A stretch of DNA of 64,000 nt from Wenyingzhuangia sp. 2_MG-2023 (GTDB lineage Bacteria; Bacteroidota; Bacteroidia; Flavobacteriales; Flavobacteriaceae): NCBI RefSeq assembly GCF_030548295.1, contig NZ_JAUOSB010000011.1, positions 1 to 64,000 of the forward strand, in the 5' to 3' direction. The notes beneath the pieces are model-generated. The model saw only the letters and a list, made by a program, of their open reading frames with translations, made no database searches and had not been told where the DNA came from. Below, piece by piece: positions 8,935 through 18,347 of this stretch (position 1 is the first letter of the stretch; each line of letters starts with the position of its first letter). A program made the translations under genes and the position numbers.

Positions 8935-9300
8935 CTAATAAGTATCTTGTATTCTTTGAGAAATCATTTGCATGATACGTCTAGAATACTCTCCCATATT
9001 GTTTAAATAAATAGCTAATTCCTCTTCTGTAAACATTCCTAGAATCATTCCAACAAATTGGTTTCTTAAATGTTGGTTTCGAGAAGCAGCTGTTTTTAAA
9101 AATTCTAATTTCTTTTCAGCCTCAAATTTGGTGATATCAAAATCAGAATGTTCTAAATAATGATCAAACAATGCAATAATAGTATTGTGTTGTAGTTTGA
9201 TGATAGGTCTCAAAACACCGTTTTGAAATTGTTCTTCAGCAGACATGCTATCATTCACTTTAGCAGAACTAATGATGGGTCTTAGGTCTTTTTTATTCAT
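8935..9300 (-). CDS. Conserved hypothetical protein between glsA and the DUF3095 gene
   Basis: This 121-residue soluble, helical protein has no recognisable catalytic motif. It starts 5 bases after the glutaminase stop, so it is almost certainly co-transcribed and probably translationally coupled. The sequence AASRNQHLRNQFVGMILGMFTEEELAIYL suggests a compact helical bundle. Function is unknown. Linkage to glutaminase is the only clue, and it may be a partner or regulator of that operon. Confidence 0.75.
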   Translation of the reverse strand: MNKKDLRPIISSAKVNDSMSAEEQFQNGVLRPIIKLQHNTIIALFDHYLEHSDFDITKFEAEKKLEFLKTAASRNQHLRNQFVGMILGMFTEEELAIYLNNMGEYSRRIMQMISQRIQDTY

Positions 9301-9305
9301 CCTTT

Positions 9306-10223
9306 TTAAAATATAGAATTGTTTAATTCACTAGTTAATCTTTCTAAAAAAGCCATTCCTTTGGTAGAATTTCCTTTTTTGTTCAATTTAGGGCTAAAAA
9401 CTGTTACAGCATACAATCCTGGATGAATGGCTATAATTCCGCCACCAACTCCACTTTTCCCAGGCAATCCAACACGGTAGGCAAATTCTCCTGCTTCATC
9501 GTAAAAACCACACAATTGCATAATTGCATTGATACGTCTGTTTCTACTCGGAATTAAAATTTGCTGTTGGGTTAAAGGATGTGTTCCATCATTTGCAAAA
9601 AACAAAAAAGCTTTAGATAATTGTTGGCAAGTTATGCTTACAGAACACATCATAAAATACAAATCCATCACTTTGTCAATATCATTATGAATGTTTCCAA
9701 AAGATTTCATCAAGTTGATCAACGAATAATTTCTATAGGCTACTGATTTTTCAGAGTGAAAAATATTCAAATCATACTGAATACTAGTGTCTTGGGCTAG
9801 TTCTTGAATAAATTTTAAAAAAACTTCCTCTGGATTTTTTAAATGACTTATCAAAATATCAGCAACAACAATGGCTCCAGCATTGATAAATGGATTTCTA
9901 GGAATTCCCATTTCTAACTCTAATAAAATCAAAGAGTTAAAAGTATCTCCAGAAGGTTCTACATCTACACGTTTCCACAAGTCTTCTCCTAAAATATTAT
10001 AAGCCAAAACAAGAGACAATACTTTAGAAATACTTTGAAGAGAAAATGGCGTAGTAGCATCTCCTAAACTAATTTGCATGCCATCTAAACAGCTTAAACT
10101 TACCCCAAACAAGTCTTCATCAATGTGAGCCAATTCAGGAATGTAAGTTGCTTTTTGTCCTTTATCTTCAAAATTTTGAAAATCATCAAACAATTGATGC
10201 AAGGTCTCTTTAATTTTATCCAC
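9306..10223 (-). CDS. glsA: Glutaminase A
   Basis: This 305-residue serine-dependent beta-lactamase-like glutaminase hydrolyses glutamine to glutamate and ammonia. YIPELAHIDEDLFGVSL and DATTPFSLQSISKVLSL are family hallmarks, with catalytic Ser64 and Lys67 in the S-x-x-K motif. NPFINAGAIVV and GLPGKSGVGGGI, which form the substrate pocket, are also present. Length is normal. The gene begins 3 bases after the uvrA stop, so it probably depends on the uvrA promoter. Confidence 0.95.
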   Translation of the reverse strand: MDKIKETLHQLFDDFQNFEDKGQKATYIPELAHIDEDLFGVSLSCLDGMQISLGDATTPFSLQSISKVLSLVLAYNILGEDLWKRVDVEPSGDTFNSLILLELEMGIPRNPFINAGAIVVADILISHLKNPEEVFLKFIQELAQDTSIQYDLNIFHSEKSVAYRNYSLINLMKSFGNIHNDIDKVMDLYFMMCSVSITCQQLSKAFLFFANDGTHPLTQQQILIPSRNRRINAIMQLCGFYDEAGEFAYRVGLPGKSGVGGGIIAIHPGLYAVTVFSPKLNKKGNSTKGMAFLERLTSELNNSIF

Positions 10224-10226
10224 TTT

Positions 10227-13013
10227 TTAGATTTTGTCTTTTAAAAATTGACCTGTATAAGATTCTTTATGTTCCACCAATGCTTCGGGAGTTCCCATAA
10301 AGACAACATCTCCACCGTTTTTTCCACCTTCTTTTCCTATGTCAATGATATAATCTGCACATTTGATAAAATCAATATTGTGTTCTATTACAATCAGAGA
10401 ATGTCCATTGTTTAATAGCGCATCCATAGAAGTCAATAATTTTTTGATGTCATGAAAATGCAATCCTGTGGTAGGTTCGTCAAAAATAAACAAAGTAGGT
10501 TCTTGACGGCTACCTTTTACTAAAAACGAAGCCAGTTTGATACGTTGTGCTTCACCACCAGATAGGGTAGAAGAGGATTGTCCTAAAGCCACATAGCCCA
10601 AACCAACATCTTGCAAAGGTTGTAGTTTTTTACTTATTTTGGTTTGTCTGGTTTCTTTAAAAAAGGAAACAGCTTCGTCAATTGACAAATTTAAAATGTC
10701 ATCAATATTTTTATCGTTGAATTTAATTTCTAATACTTCTTTCTGAAATCGTTTTCCGTGACAAGTTTCACAAGGCAAATGTACATCTGCCATGAACTGC
10801 ATTTCTATGGTTACTTCTCCTTCTCCTTTACAAGTTTCACAACGACCTCCGTCTACATTAAAAGAAAAATGTTTGGGTTGGTAGTTTCGCATTTGAGCCA
10901 GTTTTTCATTAGCAAACAAAGCACGAATATCATCATACGCTTTGATGTAGGTTACTGGGTTGGAACGAGAAGATTTCCCAATAGGGTTTTGATCGATAAA
11001 CTCCACATTTTTAATGACATCAAAATCGCCTTTTACCTCTGTAACTTCACCAATTTTATTTCCTTGTCCAAACAATTTTTTTTGCAAAGTAGGATACACA
11101 ATGTCTTTAACCAAAGTACTTTTTCCGCTACCCGAAACTCCCGTAATAACCGTTAGAGATTTTAGAGGTAAGGTAACGTTGATGTTTTTTAAGTTATTTT
11201 CTCTAGCTCCAATAACTTCTATTTTGTAGTTGCTTTTTCTACGTTTTTTAGGTACTTCAATAGCATCTTTTCCGCTCAAATAATTGGCTGTATGTGTGTT
11301 TTGTAAAAGCAATTCCTCATACGTACCTTCTGCAACCAATTCTCCACCAAAAACACCAGCATCAGGACCAATATCAATAATATAATCCGCTTGTTTCATT
11401 ATGTCTTCATCGTGTTCTACCACTATTACGGTATTTCCTAAATCGCGTAAATTTTTAAGAACTTCAATTAGTTTTAGACTGTCTTTTGGGTGCAAACCAA
11501 TACTAGGTTCGTCCAAAATATACATAGAACCCACCAAACTACTCCCCAAAGATGTAGCAAGATTAATTCGCTGACTTTCTCCACCAGATAAGGTGTTAGA
11601 AGCACGATTCAAGGTCAAATACCCTAGGCCAACTTTGTCTAAAAAGCCCAATCTATTGTTGATCTCTACCAACAATCTTTTGGCAATAGCTTCATCGTAT
11701 TTGTTTACTTTTAATTGTTTCATAAATAGTGTCAACTCATCAATAGGTAAATGTACTAGTTGATTGATGGTTTTATCACCCACAAAAACATTATTGGTTT
11801 CGGGTCTTAAACGAGTTCCTTTGCAAGTACCACATTTTGTTTTTCCTCGGTAACGAGACAGCATAACACGGAACTGAATTTTATAGCTTTTGGTTTCTAA
11901 ATAGTTGAAAAAATCATGAATCCCTTTAAAAGAGGTCGTTCCATTCCAAACCATGCTTTTTTGTTGTTCGGTCAATTCAAACCAAGGTTTATGAACAGGA
12001 ATATCGTATTCAAATGCATGATTGATTAGAGCATTTTTATAATCGGAACTGCTTTCTCCTTTCCATGGAGCAATACAATCTTCATAAATAGAAAGAGAGG
12101 TGTTTGGAATGACCAATTCTTCATCCACACCAATTACATTCCCATATCCCTCACAAGTAGGACAAGCTCCGTAGGGATTGTTAAAACTAAAAAAATGTGT
12201 GTTGGGTTCGTAAAATGTCATGCCGTCTAATTCAAACTTATTGCTGAATTCACGAGTAGAGTTGTCAGATAAGTTTTCTAACATGCAAATCCCTTTTCCT
12301 TCGTAAAAAGCGGTTTGAATAGAATCTGCCAATCTATTGTAGTAATCTTCATCCTCTTTTACCACAATTCTATCAATTACTAAATTTAGTTTGGTTTTAG
12401 CAGTAATCTCTTTGGCACTTACATCTTCAATTCTAAGGGTATGGTCATCCACTTTAATTCTAGCATACCCTTGTTGCACTAAAATTTGTAAAGCTTTTTC
12501 TGCATCTCTATCTCCTAAATGATAAGGAGCTAATAATAATAGTTTGGAACCAACTTCTAAGGTTTTTAAGTGATTCAAAACATCGGAAACTGTTTCTTTT
12601 TTAACTTGATTTCCAGAAAGTGGAGAGATGGTTCTACCAATTCGAGCGTACAATAATTTTAGGTAGTCGTATATTTCTGTAGTTGTTCCTACGGTAGAAC
12701 GGGGGTTGGATGAGTTTACTTTTTGTTCTATAGCTATGGCCGGAGCAATTCCTTTAATGTAATCTACCTTAGGCTTGTTCAGCTTTCCTAAAAACTGACG
12801 AGCGTACGAAGACAAACTTTCTACATACCTGCGTTGCCCTTCTGCGTACAATGTATCAAAAGCCAAACTAGATTTACCAGAACCCGAAAGTCCTGTAATT
12901 ACAACCAATTTGTTTCTAGGAATGGCTACATCTATATCTTTTAGATTGTGTAGGCCTGCACCTTTAATGATGATGTATTCTTTTGGGGATAATGTTTCTA
13001 ATGTCTGATTCAT
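10227..13013 (-). CDS. uvrA: Excinuclease ABC subunit A
   Basis: This 928-residue protein is the damage-sensing ATPase of nucleotide excision repair, working with UvrB and UvrC. It has two ABC ATPase units: Walker A GLSGSGKSS near residue 40 and GVSGSGKST near 630, with signatures LSGGESQR and LSGGEAQR. Zinc modules are CPTCEGYG and CGTCKGTR in the first half and CETCKGEGEV with CETCHGKRF in the second. Length is typical. It is first in an apparent operon with glsA and two further genes. Confidence 0.97.
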   Translation of the reverse strand: MNQTLETLSPKEYIIIKGAGLHNLKDIDVAIPRNKLVVITGLSGSGKSSLAFDTLYAEGQRRYVESLSSYARQFLGKLNKPKVDYIKGIAPAIAIEQKVNSSNPRSTVGTTTEIYDYLKLLYARIGRTISPLSGNQVKKETVSDVLNHLKTLEVGSKLLLLAPYHLGDRDAEKALQILVQQGYARIKVDDHTLRIEDVSAKEITAKTKLNLVIDRIVVKEDEDYYNRLADSIQTAFYEGKGICMLENLSDNSTREFSNKFELDGMTFYEPNTHFFSFNNPYGACPTCEGYGNVIGVDEELVIPNTSLSIYEDCIAPWKGESSSDYKNALINHAFEYDIPVHKPWFELTEQQKSMVWNGTTSFKGIHDFFNYLETKSYKIQFRVMLSRYRGKTKCGTCKGTRLRPETNNVFVGDKTINQLVHLPIDELTLFMKQLKVNKYDEAIAKRLLVEINNRLGFLDKVGLGYLTLNRASNTLSGGESQRINLATSLGSSLVGSMYILDEPSIGLHPKDSLKLIEVLKNLRDLGNTVIVVEHDEDIMKQADYIIDIGPDAGVFGGELVAEGTYEELLLQNTHTANYLSGKDAIEVPKKRRKSNYKIEVIGARENNLKNINVTLPLKSLTVITGVSGSGKSTLVKDIVYPTLQKKLFGQGNKIGEVTEVKGDFDVIKNVEFIDQNPIGKSSRSNPVTYIKAYDDIRALFANEKLAQMRNYQPKHFSFNVDGGRCETCKGEGEVTIEMQFMADVHLPCETCHGKRFQKEVLEIKFNDKNIDDILNLSIDEAVSFFKETRQTKISKKLQPLQDVGLGYVALGQSSSTLSGGEAQRIKLASFLVKGSRQEPTLFIFDEPTTGLHFHDIKKLLTSMDALLNNGHSLIVIEHNIDFIKCADYIIDIGKEGGKNGGDVVFMGTPEALVEHKESYTGQFLKDKI

Positions 13014-13189
13014 GTCTAGTTCTCTTGCTGTGTAAAAATAAAATATTTGTTTCCATAAAAGCGTTTGTTGATGGAATTAATATTGTTGATGAATGATTTG
13101 TTCTTGTTTTCGGGTAATCTGTTCCCATAAAACATTGCTACGATGTTTATTTTTGACTTAGTATAAAAAACGAACAAAGATAAAAGTAA

Positions 13190-14377
13190 ATGAAAATAAG
13201 TAGATTCGGAATTTTAATAGCAAGCATGGCTATAATGTCTTGCGGAAGCAACAAACAAAACACAAAAAGCAAAGATTTAAATACAATTGTATCTTTACCT
13301 TCTACAAAAGAAATTGCATTACTACCGTTGCCAAAACAGTTAGAAAATGAAGGGGAATGGATATTTCAAACAGATGTTTCAGATGATTTTAATTATACCT
13401 ATCAACCAACAAATTCTTTGACCACTTTTGGACAAAACAAATGGAGAAATTTTTACCATGCTGCTTGGGATGGACCTGGAGTTACGTATTGGAAATACAA
13501 TAAAGTCTCTGTAGATGGAAGTGATTTGATTATTAAAACAGATCGATGGAGTTCAGAAAATGAGGCTCATCCAGTGTCAAGAACTCCTAACAAAATGAAA
13601 ATGCCAAATAGTGGAATTAGTACAGGGTGTATTACGTCTACCAAAACGGTGCGTTACCCTGTATTTATAGAATCTAAAGTAAGTGTAACCAATTTGGCCT
13701 TGGCTTCGGATGTATGGTTGTTGAGTCCTGATGCTACCCAAGAAATTGATATTATAGAATGTTATGGAGGAAAAGATCCTGGCAATGCTTTTTTCGCAAA
13801 ATCAATTCATGTAAGCATTCATTCTTTTATTAGAAAACCATTTACAGATTACCAACCTAGAGACAAAGGAGCTTGGTTGAAAAAAGAAGGTGTAGAGAGC
13901 TGGGGAGATTATTGTGCTGCAAATGGAGAAAGAAAATACGTAAACATGGGAGTCTATTGGAAAAGTCCAGTGCATTTTGAACATTATATGGATGGTGAAT
14001 TGGTCAGAGTTTTGTACAACAAAGCTGTTGCAACCAAAATAAACGGTGTTTGGGAATATGGATATCCTACCATGACTAATGGAAAGTTGGATGTTTCTTA
14101 TGGAAAACAAAAAATCACCAACATTGGAACGTCAAAAGTTTATAATTTTAAAATGTTAGAAAAAGCAAATAGTATTTCTACCGTAAGTATTGTAGATCCT
14201 TATGAATACCAAGGAGGGAAAGGTTTTACCAAAGCAATGGATATCATTATCAATGTAGAGGCTCAAGATTGGCATGCAAAAGCAGGAAGAATGCCAAGAG
14301 ATATTGATTTGAACGATCCAAATAAAAACAATGCAATGAAAGTGGATTGGATTCGCGTATTCAAACCTAAAAAGTAG
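13190..14377 (+). CDS. GH16 beta-agarase-like lipoprotein
   Basis: This 395-residue glycoside hydrolase family 16 protein starts with a lipoprotein signal (MKISRFGILIASMAIMSCG, Cys18). The catalytic motif is QEIDIIE at residues 184-190, with Glu185 as likely nucleophile, Asp187 assisting and Glu190 as acid/base. ASDVWLLSPDATQEIDIIE and the later FIRKPFTDYQPRD resemble beta-agarases, so agar or porphyran is the likely substrate class; other GH16 activities cannot be excluded. It is probably held on the cell surface. No SusCD or other glycoside hydrolases adjoin it. TATTTTTG at 13148-13155 is a possible -7 box without a clear -33 partner. A terminator follows. Confidence 0.85.
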   Translation: MKISRFGILIASMAIMSCGSNKQNTKSKDLNTIVSLPSTKEIALLPLPKQLENEGEWIFQTDVSDDFNYTYQPTNSLTTFGQNKWRNFYHAAWDGPGVTYWKYNKVSVDGSDLIIKTDRWSSENEAHPVSRTPNKMKMPNSGISTGCITSTKTVRYPVFIESKVSVTNLALASDVWLLSPDATQEIDIIECYGGKDPGNAFFAKSIHVSIHSFIRKPFTDYQPRDKGAWLKKEGVESWGDYCAANGERKYVNMGVYWKSPVHFEHYMDGELVRVLYNKAVATKINGVWEYGYPTMTNGKLDVSYGKQKITNIGTSKVYNFKMLEKANSISTVSIVDPYEYQGGKGFTKAMDIIINVEAQDWHAKAGRMPRDIDLNDPNKNNAMKVDWIRVFKPKK

Positions 14378-14395
14378 TATTTAAAATTTTTAAAG

Positions 14396-14429
14396 AAAAC
14401 CCATTCAAATTATTCTGAATGGGTTTTTT
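14396..14429 (+). terminator. Rho-independent terminator after the GH16 gene
   Basis: AAAACCCATTCA (14396-14407) pairs with TGAATGGGTTTT (14416-14427) around an 8-base loop, followed by more T. It ends transcription about 20-50 bases past the GH16 stop, so that gene is probably monocistronic. Confidence 0.85.
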
Positions 14430-14518
14430 GTTTGTGGTATGTTTTTTGTGTTTTTAATAGGGTAATCTTAAAATATATACGTCATACATAAAATTACTCC
14501 ACGTAAAAACAATTAATT

Positions 14519-15106
14519 ATGAATTCTATATGCACCAAAAATGATGCTCAGTTAATTTCTGAGTATATACAAGGTAATGAGTTGTGTTTGTCAGCTTTAA
14601 TAGAAAGGCATCAGCAAAAAATATTTGGATTTATCTTATCTAAAACATTGGATAGAGATTTGGCAGATGATATTTTTCAAGATACATTCATCAAAATCAT
14701 CAACACTTTAAAAAAAGGAAATTACAATGAAGAAGGGAAATTTTTACCCTGGGCATTGAGAATTTCACACAATTTAATCATGGATTTTTATCGTGATAAA
14801 AAACGAAAGAAAACCAAATATGCTACAGAGGAATATGATGTTTTAGATTATTTGGGGATAGAAGATACGTCTTTAGAAGAAGAGTTAGAACAAGAATTGA
14901 CGTTGAAAAAAATTGTGGATCTAATTACCACTTTGCCAGAAGACCAACAACAAGTGTTGAGAATGAGAATTTTTATGGGGTTGAGTTTTAAAGAGATCGC
15001 AGAGCAAACCAATGTAAGTATCAATACTTCTTTGGGAAGAATGCGTTATGCCTTGATCAATTTGAGAAAAACAATTGAAGAAAAAGAAGTGATTCAATAC
15101 AATTGA
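14519..15106 (+). CDS. ECF-type RNA polymerase sigma factor
   Basis: This 195-residue protein has region 2 (LDRDLADDIFQDTFIKII and FLPWALRISHNLIMDFYR, residues about 50-105) and region 4 (LPEDQQQVLRMRIFMGLSFKEIAE with the helix-turn-helix SINTSLGRMRYALINLRK, about 140-185). An acidic Glu-rich linker lies between them. No FecR-type anti-sigma gene follows. Instead a 54-codon gene lies 43 bases downstream, an order I associate with a conserved flavobacterial sigma factor next to nth and bcp-type genes. Regulon unknown. Confidence 0.9.
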   Translation: MNSICTKNDAQLISEYIQGNELCLSALIERHQQKIFGFILSKTLDRDLADDIFQDTFIKIINTLKKGNYNEEGKFLPWALRISHNLIMDFYRDKKRKKTKYATEEYDVLDYLGIEDTSLEEELEQELTLKKIVDLITTLPEDQQQVLRMRIFMGLSFKEIAEQTNVSINTSLGRMRYALINLRKTIEEKEVIQYN

Positions 15107-15149
15107 GACAATAAGATGTTGTATTTTTCGTTTTTGTGATATAGAACTC

Positions 15150-15314
15150 ATGAACATGATAAAAAACTACGCAAATTCTTTACCAGAAAAATCAATTGAT
15201 TTTAAGCACGAAAAACCTTCTCCAACAACAATTTCTTTTTTGTTGGACTATTCAAAATCATTTCAAATTGAAAAAGGAACTATTTTGAAGGAAATAAGAT
15301 GTGATAAAAATTGA
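15150..15314 (+). CDS. Small protein downstream of the ECF sigma gene
   Basis: An ATG frame of 54 codons encodes MNMIKNYANSLPEKSIDFKH..., ending TILKEIRCDKN. A second ATG two codons in is equally plausible. The pattern LPEKSIDFKHEKPSPTTISF with SFLLDYSKSFQIEKG recalls a short conserved flavobacterial protein that follows a sigma factor. It has no membrane segment. Its position suggests a modulator or co-regulated partner of the sigma factor, but nothing in the sequence proves this. Confidence 0.6.
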   Translation: MNMIKNYANSLPEKSIDFKHEKPSPTTISFLLDYSKSFQIEKGTILKEIRCDKN

Positions 15315-15372
15315 TTTTTAAATGTATGATAGATTTTTCGGTACATAGTAATAAACACTAAGACTTCTAATT

Positions 15373-16035
15373 TTACTTTTTGGTGTGCTTTTTTAAGTAC
15401 TCATCAATTACAGTTTTTCTACCAATGGTTTTGGTAATGATGTCTTTTTCCAAATCCCATCCACGAGCAGGGGAATATTCACGACCGTAATAAATAATTT
15501 GGAGATGCAGTTTGTTCCATGTATGTTCTGGGAACAAACGTTTGGCATCTTTTTCAGTCTGTTCCACATTTTTACCGTTGGTCAGTCCCCAACGATACAT
15601 CAATCTATGTATATGAGTATCTACTGCAAAAGCGGGAATGTTAAAAGCTTGACTCATAACTACACTAGCTGTTTTGTGTCCCACGGCAGGCAATGCTTCT
15701 AAATCTTTAAAGTTGGCTGGAACTTCTCCATTGTGTTTGTTTATCAATATATGAGACAGTCCGTAAATTCCCTTTGATTTCATTGGAGATAGCCCAACAG
15801 GTTTGATAATTTCTCTAATTTCTTCTACTGATAATTTTATCATATCATAAGGGTTGTCAGCTTTTTTAAACAACAAGGGAGTAATGATATTTACGCGAGC
15901 ATCTGTACTTTGTGCAGACATCAATACTGCAATCAACAAAGTATACGGATCTTTATGATCTAATGGAATAGGAGTTTCTGGATATAACTCTTCTAAAGTA
16001 TCTAGTACAAATTGTACTTTTTCTTGTTTATTCAT
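15373..16035 (-). CDS. nth: Endonuclease III-like DNA glycosylase lacking the Fe-S cluster
   Basis: This 220-residue base-excision-repair glycosylase/AP lyase has the helix-hairpin-helix LPAVGHKTASVV with catalytic Lys121 and the catalytic Asp139 in AFAVDTHIHR. The C-terminal region that normally carries four cluster Cys (C-x6-C-x2-C-x5-C) reads GREYSPARGWDLEKDIITKT, with no Cys; the whole protein is cysteine-free. The ATG directly abuts the stop of the haloperoxidase-like gene, so it is probably co-transcribed with it. Confidence 0.92.
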   Translation of the reverse strand: MNKQEKVQFVLDTLEELYPETPIPLDHKDPYTLLIAVLMSAQSTDARVNIITPLLFKKADNPYDMIKLSVEEIREIIKPVGLSPMKSKGIYGLSHILINKHNGEVPANFKDLEALPAVGHKTASVVMSQAFNIPAFAVDTHIHRLMYRWGLTNGKNVEQTEKDAKRLFPEHTWNKLHLQIIYYGREYSPARGWDLEKDIITKTIGRKTVIDEYLKKHTKK

Positions 16036-18327
16036 TTAATAAGTTACAATTATAGGTTTAGATTTATGATTTACCTTTACATAATAAATTCCTGATGTAA
16101 GGTTTTCTGGTACCGCTAAAGTAGTACTATTGTTTTCAAAATTAAATGAAATTTTTATCGTTTTTTGTTGTTGACCTTGAGCATTTAGAACATAAAATAT
16201 GTCAGTTGATTGTGTATTGTAAACAATAATATTATTGTTTTTTATAGGATTAGGAGAAATAGAAATATCATCTGTAGTAATGCGTTCTGGGTTAAAATAA
16301 GGTAGTGAAAAATGATAAGCATTAATACCTATATTTTTTCCAATAATTCTTCCAGGAATATCATCGGCAGGAGGATGTATGCCTCCCCAAATTCTAGAAA
16401 GACTTGTTTGGTCAGAAGCATCTCTATAGGTTGCCCATTGTAAGGTAATATCTGTAGAAGGTCCTTTTTCAAAAACCAAAAAGTTATCCTTTTCAGCTTT
16501 AAACTCTCCCATTCCTCCTGGAAAATATGGAGTACCAGTTATTAAGGTTAAAATTTCTGCTGCCGCTCTAGAAAAAGTTGAGTGACCTGAAACAAATCCG
16601 GCAAAAGGAGGGGTAACAAAAGTTGGTTTTTGATAAGGCCACCAGTTTTTTGCTAAAATCCAACCAACACCTGCTACGTCTGTTTTAGTATCATTAATAT
16701 ATGGATGACCTTTCCACGATTTTATTTTTATTTTACCAACATTTACATTGTTAAAACCGCTTAATTCATCATCTTCTTCTATTATTTCGATAAAATCATC
16801 TATTAATGGGATTCCTCCAGGATGATAATTATCTAGTTCTTTGAAAGTGCTTTGACCTAATTTAGCCATGTTTCTAATGGCGGATATTGGTCGTATATAA
16901 TCTACCCAACCTTTAATGCTCCATGCTGTAATTGCAACATCGTGCATGGCTCCCCCCAAAATAAAATAAGATTTAATATCCCATTCTAAATTATCAAGAG
17001 ATTCTCCATTACCATTAAATCTTTTGAGATTAAGAGGATGATCGTTTACATAATTTAATATAGTAAACCAATGTCCAGGAGGAGTTTCCGAGTCTGGACC
17101 GTCAGCCCAAAACTCAGCTAGAACACGAGTGTAGTCTCCTTTTGATACCCATTGTTCTTTATAGGGTTCTTTGGTTATTGGGTTTATAGAGTGTCCTGTA
17201 CTAATATCACCACTGTTTGTATTTTTATAAAAGTGGATAAAATCTTTTTGACTAGTAGGAAGTTTATCAAAATCAATGTTTCCAATATTGACAGGAGAAA
17301 TATCAATCATTTCCGTATTATATGGATCAAGCTGAGCACCCCATAACGCAACTAATGTAAAGTTCCATTTATACAATTCACTTTCAGGACTATTGCTTAT
17401 GGTGTCTAAGTTAGGTGGTGTTTCAGGAAGATGATACACTTTATAAGTATAGCCGTCTCGTTCCTTTATGGTTTTGTCATTTTCTGATAAAGAAAAAGGA
17501 AGTACATTTCCCCACTCAGGGCTTAAAAAATCTGGAGTACTATTTGCAACATTTCCACTTTGGTCTATAAAATTATTAAATCCCAATGGTTGCCATCTAT
17601 TTGGATCTTTTAATTTATTGGTTGATTGAGGCTGACCATTACTTAACATTAAAGTATTATTAGCGGGTTGATAATAATTGTTAATATAATTATTCTGTTC
17701 ATTAGAACCGTCAGTTAAGCCATATTCAATAATTTGCTGTGCAATATAGTTTCCTATACAAGCTGCGTTACCATTTTTATAATCCGTAGAGGTGAAATCT
17801 TGATCATAGTTTAGTTGATTCATTAACAAATTAAAACTATTTAAAGTAACTTCTGCGTTAGGGGAGTTTTTAAAACGATGGCTAAGAAGTCTATACGCAG
17901 CGTAGGATATTGCTTTTTTTTGATCTTCTATAGTTTGGTTATTGTTTACAAAATCTTCAAAAGGTATATGTCTACCATGTATCGTATTTCCTAAAAAATA
18001 AGGATGAGCATTTTCATCAAAAACAGCCCAAGCATCATACATTGCAACCGAAACATGAAATAGATTTCTTGCATGTACAGTGGGTCTAGCATAATCATTT
18101 CTTATAGCTTCTAGTAAAATTTCATTCCATAGTCTAGCAATAGAATGATTCTCATTTTTTAATAGAATGTTTTTATAATCATGAGTATTAACAGTTTTAT
18201 GGTCAGGTTCGTAATAATGTTTTTTTCTTTTTGTTTCTACAAAATTAGAAGCGAACATATTTGTAGTACTAAAAGTGAAAAAAATAATAACAAAAATATT
18301 TTTTTTTATGAAACAAAAAATTCTCAT
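16036..18327 (-). CDS. Vanadium-dependent haloperoxidase/PAP2-like secreted protein with T9SS signal
   Basis: This 763-residue exported protein has an N-terminal signal peptide. The PAP2/chloroperoxidase-like fold shows GFVSGHSTFSRAAAE near residue 575 (phosphate- or vanadate-binding motif 2 with the acid/base His) and SLSRIWGGIHPPADDIPGR (motif 3 with Arg and His). The last ~90 residues (ISPNPIKNNNIIVYN through LTSGIYYVKV) are a type A type IX secretion sorting domain, so it should be secreted or surface-attached. Whether it is a haloperoxidase or a phosphatase is not decidable. It lies 20 bases after the metallopeptidase gene and directly abuts nth. Confidence 0.85.
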   Translation of the reverse strand: MRIFCFIKKNIFVIIFFTFSTTNMFASNFVETKRKKHYYEPDHKTVNTHDYKNILLKNENHSIARLWNEILLEAIRNDYARPTVHARNLFHVSVAMYDAWAVFDENAHPYFLGNTIHGRHIPFEDFVNNNQTIEDQKKAISYAAYRLLSHRFKNSPNAEVTLNSFNLLMNQLNYDQDFTSTDYKNGNAACIGNYIAQQIIEYGLTDGSNEQNNYINNYYQPANNTLMLSNGQPQSTNKLKDPNRWQPLGFNNFIDQSGNVANSTPDFLSPEWGNVLPFSLSENDKTIKERDGYTYKVYHLPETPPNLDTISNSPESELYKWNFTLVALWGAQLDPYNTEMIDISPVNIGNIDFDKLPTSQKDFIHFYKNTNSGDISTGHSINPITKEPYKEQWVSKGDYTRVLAEFWADGPDSETPPGHWFTILNYVNDHPLNLKRFNGNGESLDNLEWDIKSYFILGGAMHDVAITAWSIKGWVDYIRPISAIRNMAKLGQSTFKELDNYHPGGIPLIDDFIEIIEEDDELSGFNNVNVGKIKIKSWKGHPYINDTKTDVAGVGWILAKNWWPYQKPTFVTPPFAGFVSGHSTFSRAAAEILTLITGTPYFPGGMGEFKAEKDNFLVFEKGPSTDITLQWATYRDASDQTSLSRIWGGIHPPADDIPGRIIGKNIGINAYHFSLPYFNPERITTDDISISPNPIKNNNIIVYNTQSTDIFYVLNAQGQQQKTIKISFNFENNSTTLAVPENLTSGIYYVKVNHKSKPIIVTY

Positions 18328-18347
18328 TGTTTTAGTGTTTTATCAAA

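Noticed and set aside
13175-13182. Minus-strand TATCTTTG as the uvrA promoter
   Set aside because: It is about 165 bases from the uvrA start with no -33 box. A chance match is likely in AT-rich DNA.
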